Notes under the pieces: model-generated
Database searches by the model: none
What the model was told of the DNA's origin: nothing
The model's input: only the letters and a program-made list of their open reading frames with translations
From: Dinochytrium kinnereticum
Lineage: Eukaryota > Chytridiomycota > Chytridiomycetes > Chytridiales > Chytridiaceae
Direction of reading: 5' to 3'
DNA: 64,000 nucleotides
Assembly (NCBI GenBank): GCA_027604005.1
Contig: JADGJT010000003.1
Location: 12,836-76,835 of the forward strand
Made by a program: the position numbers and the translations under genes
Shown here: positions 12,101 to 21,951 of the stretch, piece after piece
How the letters are laid out: each line of letters starts with the position of its first letter
Numbering within the stretch: position 1 is the first letter of the stretch

Positions 12101-14412
12101 CCAATTGAATGATCCAAGAGGCTCGAGAGGCACAGACCAGCGAATTATATCGTATAACTTCTGCTTCAATCCCATAAGAATTGCAGCAGCCTCGGTTTCG
12201 TCATCAAAATCCATATCCAAGTAATACTCCGATACGGCTGAGAGGCTATGAAGCTTGGACTTTTATGAAGTTAATAAAATACTAAAATCGCTATTCAGTT
12301 ACGTGGCATATTCTTTCGAAGCATATTGGTAGCACCATGGGGACGAGCCCTTTGCTCTCACTCATCTAGAAAATAGTTAAGAAAGGATATGATACGCGCC
12401 TTTACTTTCCCAAAGTGCTCATGCCGAAAAAACTCAATCCAGAAAGGTGCAGAGTTTAGAGCAATAGCTGGCGAGGGATGTTGCAGTAGCTCGAGACTAA
12501 AAACTACAAGCCTACATAAATATGAGCATTCTATAAACCACTCAGTTCGAACTTATCGATTCGTTGGGGAAGACTAGAAGCTCTCTTAAAGCATATATGT
12601 CGCTCGCCAAAACCTCCAACGATCTTATGAATATTTCGGAGTATAAGTTGAACATCTGGCGTTCTAGAGTATGACACATTTACCTTGCTCAAAGTCCTGG
12701 CCAATCGATAATTCTCTTCGTTCAGGCAAGTAGCGACATCGGCGGCCCCAGCAAGGTTCTTCACGCTAATAGTCTCACCCGGACTACGACCGCATGCTTC
12801 CCACGACGAGGCAATCCGATCGAGAATGGCGGGTCGCTTCATATCGGGAGATCCATCAACGAAAGGGACCATAATGGATGCCCAGAAAGATTCCTCATTG
12901 GCCATAGAGCGGTCAACTAGCTGGCAAAGTGCGTCAGCGGCAGCCTTGAAAACAATCATTAGACGCTAAATTGATTTTATGAGTTTTGGACCTTGCGGAT
13001 TACTGGTGATGGTGATTCCAAAAGTTCACTTGTAACGTACAAAACCTCGGAATTCAAAAGTGCCCTTCTCAAAGTTAATGTATATTCAAACAGTGACTTA
13101 TACCTTGTTGAGACCCACGCGAGACAAGCCCCAACAGTCCTCATGGTATCTAGAGCCAGAAGGTGAAAGACTGGTCCTTCGGGCATGTTCCCCTCCTATA
13201 AACAATCAGTAAGATTACCACGGAAAGAGAATAAAGACTTACAATAGCCGTCAACCACCTCTGATGATGTTCCATCAAGCTAGTAGCTAGAATCTTTAAC
13301 CACCCATTATTCCCTTCGTCTGATCGAATCATCCTAACGATTTTTTCTATATCAACACCCTTTTTTGGCCTTTTACTTGTTGGATCCGAAGATGTGTCTC
13401 CGTAGATTGTTGGAAGAGCATCTTCGCTGAAAAAAACGGCGGACATGGATGTCGAGAGGTCTCGTTTCCTTAGCGTGGCAACGTCATCTTCCAAAATATA
13501 TATGTCTTCTGATAATGTGCGGTACACCCCGAGAACTAACTCTTGATGCTTCGGCTTTTGGTTTGAAAAGCGATAAAATGATAAATAATGGATTTAGTTT
13601 CCGGTTTGATACGAAAAGATGTAAAGGCATTGTAACATACCGATGAAAAGAATAGCTGCCGCAAAAGTTTGTCCATATCTACCCAATGATGAGGCCAAAA
13701 TCTTTTAGCAGCCTCGACAAAGAGCCTGACGATCTTCTCCTTAATAAATAGTTTCTCCTCCGCAATATCATTCGTTCCCTAATCAAGAGACAACCCATAA
13801 AAACAAGCAAAAGCACATTAGCGTTACATAATGATACGGCTTTCCCGCATTAAATCATATAAATAAATAGCACGGGAGTCCAAACATTGGTGATCAAGTC
13901 TACGAGTATGGGCTTCATCGTATTTTCCCATGGGAAATGAGATCCCTGAGACCCAGCATGCGCCATAGCAACCCCGGAGGCTGCCACGGAGGATTCCAGG
14001 ACGGACAATGCGAAGTGCCGCACAGGATCAGAAAGTCGTGAGTCCTTATGGGCCATACGATGAGCAATCATCGGTGCATCTGGGCGAGTTTTGAGAGATT
14101 CGCAGAACTGGTTATGTGTAGATGAGAGGCACCATGACAGTATAAGAGACATAAGTTAAAGCGATTTAGCGAGTTCATCGCACTTGGAAGGAAAAGAAGA
14201 GTGATGATAATCGCCTCGTTTATCATTTACAGTCGATAACTGCTCATTTTCCTCTCCAGTGAACCAAAAAGTGGAAAAGGCTTTCCAGCTACCCAAAACC
14301 CCACCTTTAAAGCTTCTGCCCTCTGCTCGTTAGTTGATGTGGACGCATACGTTAGGTCGATGGCCTGCTGTATTCTGGCGAATAGGTCTCTCCATTCTTC
14401 ATCTTGGGTCAT
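9177..14412 (-). CDS. Exportin-5 / Msn5-like karyopherin
   Basis: This is a large, intron-rich gene made of many short exons across 5.2 kb. The N-terminus reads FARIQQAIDLTYAS, TNEQRAEALK and, after an intron, FCESLKTRPDAP and RHFALSVLESSV, matching the start of exportin-5. IKEKIVRLFVEAAKRFWPHHW (about 13680-13760) is the conserved second block. Downstream exons are helical HEAT-like segments, and the C-terminal exon ends in a basic tail at 9177. Exportin-5/Msn5 carries structured RNAs and phosphoproteins out of the nucleus with Ran-GTP. The start (14412) is an ATG followed directly by the conserved block. I did not resolve every intron, so internal boundaries are not given. Codon bias is weaker and A/T content higher than in the neighbours. 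It could be called MSN5 by fungal nomenclature. Confidence 0.82.
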
Positions 14413-14761
14413 GACGGCTGTAATTCAGAGCATGCAAAGGACTGACAATTCTAAAAATGACATACAGTGTAGTAACCGCAGTACGCATCTTCATCATATT
14501 CCATCAAAAACTTTTATTGATAGGCTGCATCTGCTTCCCAAAAGACAAAGATAACATAGGTAGGCGAACGGTCACTCTTTGAGGGGAGGAAAGAAGCAAG
14601 CAGGACGTCTAAAGGAGGAAAATGTGCTGCTCCACGACAAGGAACTATCACACAACTAAACAAAAAGAAACAAATTGAAAAACTGAACGGAAAATACCAG
14701 TTAGTTCAACTTAATAAAACGAATCTACAGGATGCATACCTCGAGGATCTTAAAATTGCCC
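14413..14761. other. Intergenic, no gene seen
   Basis: This stretch lies between the exportin start and the stop of the secreted repeat protein. It is A-rich. I see no conserved reading frame or RNA gene. Confidence 0.5.
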
Positions 14762-15733
14762 TCAACTTTGAAGCTTCTTTAGAGATGTCGAATGGGGCTT
14801 ATCGTCGCCATTTGTAATGGGAAGGATGTGAACTTCATCACCATCTTTGTCGCTATGGTCTTTCTTGATGGGAAGAATATGGAATTCATCATCTTTCGTT
14901 CTTTTGATATCCTTGATAGGCAGAATATGAATTTCGTCATCTCTCTCCACACTTCCTTCAATCGGAAAAATATGAACCTCGCCTTTCTCGATAGGAAGAA
15001 CGTGAAACTCGTCATCATCTGTTTTCTCGCCATCTTTAACCGGCAAGATATGGACTTCATCATCGTCCTTGCCGTCATTGATGGGGAGAACATCGACTTC
15101 TCCCTCGCGCGCATCCTCCTCCTGTTCGATGGGCAGTATGCTTACTTCACCATCATCATCTATGATAGGAAGGATACTGACATCCCCGTCATTCTCCTTG
15201 ATGGGAAGAATCTTGACATCCCCGCCCTCATTCACTGGGAGAATGTGAACATATCCTTTGTTCAAAGACTCTTTGCTCACGACATCCTCAATCAGTTCAG
15301 CCAGGCTTGCCGCCCTCGGGCCACCCTCGGGAACAATCTCCAACTTTCCATCCACGGATTCCAACATAAAAACAACTGTGGCGTCCTTGTTCCTGTCTGT
15401 AAATGGAAGAACGTGGAGAAATCCTTCTCCTTTCAGGGCGATGCGGACCTCATTATCGGCCGTCACCGTGGAGATAATCGGGTGTCCACTCTTGTTGCCT
15501 GGGGGAATAGGGCGGAATGGGGGGGTATGGACGGCATCGTCTTCATCATCCTTTGAATCTTGATCTTCATTGTACTGGTCCCAGTCAACGAAAGGAGGAG
15601 TCCTGATAATGTCGTCATCCGTGGCCGCGACAAACACTTCCTGCTTTCGCAAGAAAGGCATAGGAGCGGCAACAACAGCCATTGAAGATGCTGCGGCAGC
15701 AAAGAGGGCCGTCCAGATTGAAAACGCGCGCAT
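14762..15733 (-). CDS. Secreted acidic protein with VHILPI repeats
   Basis: Single-exon gene of 323 residues. It begins with a clear signal peptide (MRAFSIWTALFAAAASSM, cleavage probably near VVAAP), so the product should enter the secretory pathway. From about residue 100 the protein consists of twelve units with the core [DE][VIF]x[IV][LF]P[IVF], for example YVHILPV, DVKILPI, DVSILPI, EVDVLPI, EFHVLPI and EIHILPI. They are spaced 10-23 residues apart by loops rich in D, E, K and G, and a thirteenth degenerate unit (KLEIVPE) sits between the first two. There are no membrane segments after the signal peptide and only few cysteines. I recognise no known family. The alternating hydrophobic core and charged loops suggest a stack of short beta strands, possibly metal-binding or wall-associated, but this is inference. 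Confidence 0.85.
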   Translation of the reverse strand: MRAFSIWTALFAAAASSMAVVAAPMPFLRKQEVFVAATDDDIIRTPPFVDWDQYNEDQDSKDDEDDAVHTPPFRPIPPGNKSGHPIISTVTADNEVRIALKGEGFLHVLPFTDRNKDATVVFMLESVDGKLEIVPEGGPRAASLAELIEDVVSKESLNKGYVHILPVNEGGDVKILPIKENDGDVSILPIIDDDGEVSILPIEQEEDAREGEVDVLPINDGKDDDEVHILPVKDGEKTDDDEFHVLPIEKGEVHIFPIEGSVERDDEIHILPIKDIKRTKDDEFHILPIKKDHSDKDGDEVHILPITNGDDKPHSTSLKKLQS

Positions 15734-15781
15734 TGTTAGTGTTCTGCGTTGTGGGATGAGTGCCGCTGAACAGTCGCGCTA

Positions 15782-17498
15782 GGCAAGGAAGGGAGTTTTT
15801 TTTCGCTTTTCTTTCGTTTGTCTAATGACCAGTTAAGTTTTCATCACGTGCGTTACGGAGGAGAAGTATTGAGCGAGGGATGCTCGCTGGATGTGATTGG
15901 CAAGCGGGCCGCAGTGCCGCACGATGTGGGGAAAAAGGAGAGATGCCCTCCCATCGCTTGCCCATCGCCCACCGCACACCTACGAGAAGCATATCTCCTT
16001 CCTTTCATGTCTTCCATGCCGTCCCACGGTGAGGTGTGAGGCAGGTATGAGGTGGGCTCCAGCAATGCAAGGCAGGCAACCATCAACAAGTTTTCAGACT
16101 CCGCCTTCAATTATTTCCTGTTATGGTAGGGCAACCTTACAGTGCTGCCCTGTATTACAGTGCTTGCACCTGGGCTGGGAGCAAAGGAAAAAGAGCGTTC
16201 CTCGGTCTGTACCCTCGCTTGGTCTGTGGGAAGCTCTGGATGATTGAGCTGCAGAATGAATGGATGGGATTCTCATTAGATGTTGAGCCAGTAGCGTGGT
16301 GATGCTGTGGTTATGTTTTATACTTTTCCCTCCTTCGCTGTTCATTTGAACCATGGTGGTCTATGGCATCAGACGATGAAAAAGATGTTAATAACTAGGC
16401 GTTAGGCGTTTGTAGTTGCTGGAGGCTGACATTTAGCTCCATTACGCAAGACTCGGAAGTGAGTTTCATTTTCGCACGGCTCGCACGTACTTAGAGAACA
16501 TCCAATGTGATCTTCAATTTCAGGGCTTAAGGACAGCTAGTGGCAATGATGAAGCCTTTCCCAAAGCTCCTCCACTACCCGAAAATCATCTGGCTGCTGT
16601 GAATTCCCCTTCCCTACGAACTTCTATGATTATCCCTGCTTCCCCTGGACCCCGAGAATATCGCCCATACTATGCTTTCGCGCACTAAAATTGGGGAAGG
16701 ATCAAGTTATTCAACAAGGAATCTTTGCACCTGGCAACAAGTTCAAGGATGAGGTAGAAACAACGCAAACTCCCATGTGGCGACATCGACAGCGGCAACA
16801 GTGCTGAAGCTTTATTCGGCTCATTTTAAATTGTCGACGTAGCCTGTCTCTCAATATGATGGGGAGATGCAGGTAGATGTTACGAGTCTTATTCAAAGTT
16901 CTTTTAGAGGACAGCTCCAAAATGTTTTGCTGACTCTACGCTATTTTATGATTACGATGAGCGTCGTTCCATTACTGACCCCACCCAATTCAAGCCACTG
17001 GAGGATATGAAAGGAGTAAAAATTTGTCTTCAGTGCATAATGAAATGACTTTACACATTCGCGAATGTATTGAAACAAATGAGATAACTACGGGAGGTGA
17101 ACTTGATATTGAGGAAAGGCACTAAGGTCATGCCAATATTGACAAAAAAAAAAAAATTAAAAAAAATAAATTATCAGACTCTGACCAACCGTGAGATTTC
17201 AAACAGCAGGTATCATGGAAAGCGGTAAAATCAAGGCATGGAATTTGAGTGTACGGGTTAGATTTGTAGCAAAATCACTAGATGAACCTGGTAAGGCTGC
17301 AAATAATAGCACGGTACTCTACATCAGGGATTCTGGCCATTAAAGCTGTAGATACCATCGTCTTTCTTAACAACCATCGCTGAGAGTAACAGGGGCCATT
17401 AGACATGGCCACAAGCAGCGTCACACATTCGGGGTTTGGACTTGTGTGCCGAAGTGTGGGTGCATGCCTCATAAGTAGAGAAAACAATGTGGAAGAAC
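15782..17498. other. 1.7 kb with no recognisable gene
   Basis: Both strands hold only short open frames with no conserved motifs or convincing splice-joined extensions. The first part is the promoter region of the secreted repeat protein. No tRNA, transposon ends or long inverted repeats were seen. Confidence 0.5.
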
Positions 17499-17533
17499 AA
17501 ACGCCAACGCCAACGCCAACGCCAACGCCAACA
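17499..17533. repeat. AACGCC hexanucleotide microsatellite
   Basis: Five consecutive copies of AACGCC plus a partial copy lie just downstream of the stop codon of seven-helix copy A. The hexamer is not the fungal telomere unit. It is a simple tandem repeat. Confidence 0.85.
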
Positions 17534-17549
17534 CTAGGTTAAACTATCT

Positions 17550-19180
17550 CTATCTCTTGTATCGGACGCTATCTTGGCGCGTAGGTGAATTCACCGGAGG
17601 TGCAGTTGTAAAACCCGAAAGCTCCAAATCCACGTTCGATAACCTCCTGTCAGGCCTGAATCCCGGGTTGATCATCAGAACAGGTTGTCTGTCCAGTTCT
17701 GACGAGAACCCTTCGATGTTTGGGGTGTAAAACGCTTGAATCGGATTCCCGAGAGGTATAGAGGCTGTCCCAACGGCAGATCCATGCGAGACCAAAGAGT
17801 ACGGTGACGCCGCCGTGTTTGAGAGGTCGATGACCTCCACATCTTTTATCTTCTCGTCCAGATCCCTAATCTGATTGATCGTTCTAAAAAACACGACGAT
17901 AAAGATGATAAGGCCGAAGAAGAATGGAGTGCTAAATATGGGAAAATGGTTAGACTCTGCATTGCATTTAAATGCAAACCAGCACTCACCACCAGTTAAC
18001 AAAGAGAGTAAAAAAGTAAACAATGTTTGGCGTCCCGATATAAAGAACAGCGGCAGCAAAGAACACAGAGTACATTATAAAAAGCATCACGCCGAGCCCA
18101 ATCCATCGCAGGGTTGTGATGCCTGATTGCAGAGCAGCCGCGATGGCAGTAGACTTTGACCTGAATTTTTTTCCAGAACTACCATCCCAACTTGACGACG
18201 GTAGACCACTGCTAAACTTTCTATTCTGATTCGACAATCCGTTTCCACTTCCCTTTGATGCAGAGGGCCCATCCGAGTCACCGCCTGACTGCGAATGCCA
18301 ACCAGCTGAGGCCCTTTCCTTTTCAATTTCAGGCAATATCACGTCGATGAGGTATCTGGAGAATGTTCTCCTAGCGAGGATAACGAATATGAGGAGTAGA
18401 ACAAAGCACAGCTGCCAGGTGATGATGCCGACTGCGGTAATGATGTTGAAGGTGGCTTCGGCCCGTTTCGAGTTATCCACATAGTGGAAGTTATCTGACA
18501 TGTATCCTTGGTAGATGAAGACGCCAAAGGTGAGCGCAAGAGGGATAAAGAGCAATCGCAGGTAGAGCGTGCGGAGCCTCTCCAAGAAACTGTTTTGAAA
18601 CGAGTTGGTTGAGAGAACCTTTCGAAAAACCTGATTAGAGGCAGATATGCCATGGTGATGAATACCATATCAACGTAGATCATGACTGCGATAAACATGA
18701 TAATGTTTCTAACGCCCATCAACCCGCTGTAATGAAAGAAATGCAGGTCAGATCAAAATGAACGGAATCAAACAGCAGCAAAAAAATAAAAATAAAAACA
18801 ACAGCACACGACGTACTAGAATAGTTTAGACGTGATGTTAACAAAAGTCGACAACGTCATGGCGACGCCACTGACCAAACCGACTATCGTGAAGCAGAGT
18901 AGAAAATACTCGAACTTGCTGAACTCAAAGAACCCTGGCACCCTGCCTCCTCTGACTGCTGCCTTTGACCGCTTCAGCCAAAGAGAGAGAACGATGTCAG
19001 CTAATCCAAGGACGAGCGACAGCCATGCTAGCAATGTCATGATCTGGCCTGCGTCATTCAAGTTCAGAGGCGATTTATTGATGGAGAAATATCTTACCAA
19101 ACAGCAAGAAGCCAGGGATGCGATCCTTGCAGTCCAAGATCTGCGCATAATAACACGCTGAGCGGCGCGATCAGCCGTCC
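17550..19180 (-). CDS. Seven-helix membrane protein, family copy A (5' end at assembly gap)
   Basis: Unrecognised polytopic membrane protein. Exons join as FGQIMTLLAWLSLVLG (helix 1), FEYFLLCFTIVGL (helix 2), an intron, GLMGVRNIIMFIAVMIYVDM (helix 3), an intron, LRTLYLRLLFIPLALTFGVF (helix 4), ITAVGIITWQLCFVLLLIFV (helix 5), a long serine/glycine loop, TLRWIGLGVMLFIMYSVFF (helix 6) and a last helix split by an intron after FVNWW. A polar cytoplasmic tail ends at 17550. Upstream, the frame reads SACYYAQILDC, shared with copy B. In-frame sequence then meets a stop and the N gap at 19203-19212, so the true start is missing or lies beyond the gap. The topology resembles a receptor (N-terminal cysteines, seven helices, long third inner loop), but I see no signature of a known GPCR class. 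Confidence 0.7.
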
Positions 19181-19202
19181 ATCTTCACACTGAACTCGAG
19201 GG

Positions 19203-19280
19203 NNNNNNNNNNCCCCCCCCCCCCGCCCCCCCCGCCCCGCCCCCACCGGCGGCCCCGGGGGGGGGGGGGGGGTCCCCCCC
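19203..19280. other. Assembly gap flanked by poly-C / poly-G
   Basis: Ten N bases are followed by a long C run broken by single G, then a G run and a C run. The order C-rich to G-rich is self-complementary and would form a hairpin, a likely cause of the sequencing break. From here to 19660 I see no gene. Confidence 0.9.
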
Positions 19281-19665
19281 CCGCCCAGCGGTGGTGGTGT
19301 AAAGGACCATCTTTCTGAACACTCCCCTAGAGCACAACACTCGTTCTACGACTGGTGCAAGGCTCGGTATGTAGATGAAATTGATCGTGGATGAGGGGGG
19401 CAATGTAGGCTGGCAGTGCTTTTTGAGGAAGCCCTCCACCTCACATGGGTTGGTGCAAAGCTGGTGTTCGAGCCCATTCGAGCCCTTACCACAAAAAACC
19501 AACTCCGTTGCACTGAAGTCCACAAATGCTGACTTTGAGAAGAAAAAAACTTTCTGCACCCCAATATCCTTTTTGGGCGCGAAAAATCACTTCATTGGTT
19601 AAAGAACCCATTCCTCACTTTCTTGTGAGGCCTTCGCGCATGTGTGGCGCTCCCTCCTTGAACTT

Positions 19666-21060
19666 TTATTCTCTGATGTATGCTGCATTTAGCCGTGCAA
19701 TTCGACTTCGCACGGCTCGCAAAACTGAAAGAAGGCCTATTGCCAAGCTGAAGAAGGCGGGGCCGCTGGAGATATTTACCTGAGTTAGCGGGGTGCGCAC
19801 CACATTAAATGGAAGAGCAAAGAAAGGAATATGTATGAAAGGACAAAGGAGAAACAGATAAAAAGGGAAACAAGCAAACTATACAAACCTCCAGTGGACA
19901 ATGATTGTTATTAGGAAGATCACGGAACTAGGAACAACAGGAAGAAGACTGGTGATTCCCGAGAAAACCGCGTAGAGAGTCATGAAGGCGAGGCTCACAA
20001 TGAGCCACTTAAGCATCGATATGCTTGACCGTAAACATTCGGTCACGTCAAGCTTTCCAGACGGGCGTGCTGTTCGGTTCACTGACAAGATGCTTGACTT
20101 CATGCTTGTCCTGATACTTGATATTGGATTCGCGACATATTGCGCGGAGGTCATCACAGCTGGAGAATCAAGCGGCTCTTCATCATCAAAGTCCTCCTTA
20201 AGCGGTGAAGGAAGCAAAAACTCAGCGAGCCTCTGCTGAAATAGGTGATGTGCTAATACTGCCAGGAATAGAGGTAGCAAGATGCAGAGTCCCCATGTAA
20301 CTGAAACAATCGCAACAATCATGTTGAAGAACTTCCTATAACTGAGTGACGAATCGCGGTAGTGAAATTCATCGGAGACGTGGCCTTGATAAAAGATCAG
20401 ACCGGCTGCAATGGGTAAGAGGGTTGAGTGAATGATCAGATTTATGCGCTTGAGGACGGCAATCGACGAGGATTCATTTTCGTTGATTCTAAGTACCTTG
20501 AGAAGGCACGTTAAAAGAGACGCGCAAGCAAGGGGCATGATGTTAATGATTTCATAAGTCATTGGCCCCCAAAGTAGAGAAGCAAGATTATGGTAGTGAA
20601 TTGAAACGGGAATGCTTATCACCAGGCAAGTACCTACCACGTCCAAGTATAGAGAAATGCCCAATATTATAAGAACGTTCCTAGTGCCCATAACAAAACT
20701 AATTGGCGGTCAAATATCCAAAGTTTATATGAAGATGCACTTACTAAAATGTGAAGGACGTGACATTGACAAAGGCCGACAAGGTGAGCCCGATTGCGCT
20801 GAGGAAGCTGCTGACTCCATTTGCCAGGAGAAAAACTTCAAAGTGGGTCATGGCGTTGACGTACGGTAAGAGATGCAGCAAGGTAATCCTCTTAGTGCCC
20901 GGCTTCTGCGCCTGATCTCTGAACGCCATCGACATTCCCAGTGACACGACGATGAGGGAAAGCGCTATCCATGCCATCAAAGCAAAGACCCTCGTCATGA
21001 TAGAGACTCCTGGAAGATATTGGTTGCAATCAAGGATCTGAGCAAAGTAACATGCTGGTT
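19666..21060 (-). CDS. Seven-helix membrane protein, family copy B
   Basis: Paralogue of copy A in the same orientation. N-terminal motif PACYFAQILDCNQYLPG, then helix 1 (FALMAWIALSLIVVSLGMSM), helix 2 (FEVFLLANGVSSFLSAIG), intron, TRNVLIILGISLYLDV (helix 3), an intron with GT at about 20630 and AG at about 20490, LIIHSTLLPIAAGLIFYQG (helix 4), FFNMIVAIVSVTWGLC (helix 5), a 70-residue polar loop with an acidic start, SSISMLKWLIVSLAFMTLY (helix 6) and SSVIFLITIIVHW, continuing after a last intron as GPAFFSLAIGLLSVLRAV (helix 7). The stop lies at 19666. The long open frame reads through the helix 3 intron, but splicing restores agreement with the other copies. The first exon and start codon are not resolved. 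Function unknown; membrane receptor or transporter are both possible. Confidence 0.75.
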
Positions 21061-21951
21061 GATGAAGCCCGTCAGTTCCTGTTCCTTAGCTGACTCCCAT
21101 AACTACCTTCCTCGATCCGTGTCTCGTTGAATATGGTCATTCCTTCAGGAATGACTTGCCCTCAAAGTTCATAACCTTTAGGTTTAAGTAAGGTTCCAGA
21201 GTTATCAATTGTTAATCCAAAGCAAAGAGGCTGTCGATCACAGACCATGCTTCCTCAGAAATCTTTGACCATGGCCAATAACCATACCGGAGTGACTGCA
21301 GTTCCTTTTACACAAAAAAGTAAGGCAAGACTCATAAACTTAATGCATCTGCACAGCTGAATTGATTCGGAATGATGGTTATGCCGTCACTGTGTTTTTC
21401 TACCGATCTGAAGGGCCCTAAGGCGGCGCACACTGGTTTTTACATACTTTGAGGAACGGTACTTCCAATGCTCATGGTTGAATGGGCTTTGAACATCAAG
21501 GGTCCTTCGAACAGGAGGGGAATGCTGAGGTTCTCCACAGCTGAAACGCGCCCTGTGCTTCTGGACAGGCATCCCCCAAATCCGCCATGAATTGGAATCT
21601 CTGTTAGAGGGAGGCACCAGCGGCTGGCCAGGATCAGCACGTCCAGTTCGTCTCCACTCCTGAAGGGTAGGGACGTTGAGGACGTCGTCGCGTCGCATTC
21701 AACTGCCTGATTGAACGTTTATGAGATCATCTGTGACAATTTTTTTCAAAGTGAAAAGGCAGAAACGGAGCTTCTGCAGTCAAGCCTGAAAACAGCGACG
21801 CCCCTCCTGTTGCAGCCGCAATTGCCGATCGACGTTAAGAAGAGAAAGAGGTGAGGGTATTTGGAAACCCCATCCGTCGTGCATCGGGGACTAACGTGTT
21901 CTAGCAGAGGTATATCTCAACAAGTTAGCTTCGAGCAGGACCACAAACACG
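21061..21951. other. Intergenic, no gene seen
   Basis: Upstream region of both copy B (minus) and siroheme synthase (plus). Short open frames show no conserved motif. It may hold the unresolved first exon of copy B and the promoters of both genes. Confidence 0.45.

Noticed and set aside
14792..15556. 254-codon open frame on the + strand through the VHILPI gene
   Set aside because: It is a mirror of the repetitive minus-strand gene; it has no signal peptide and no independent motif.
17499..17533. AACGCC repeat as a telomere or replication repeat
   Set aside because: Only five copies and not the TTAGGG type; it is an internal microsatellite.
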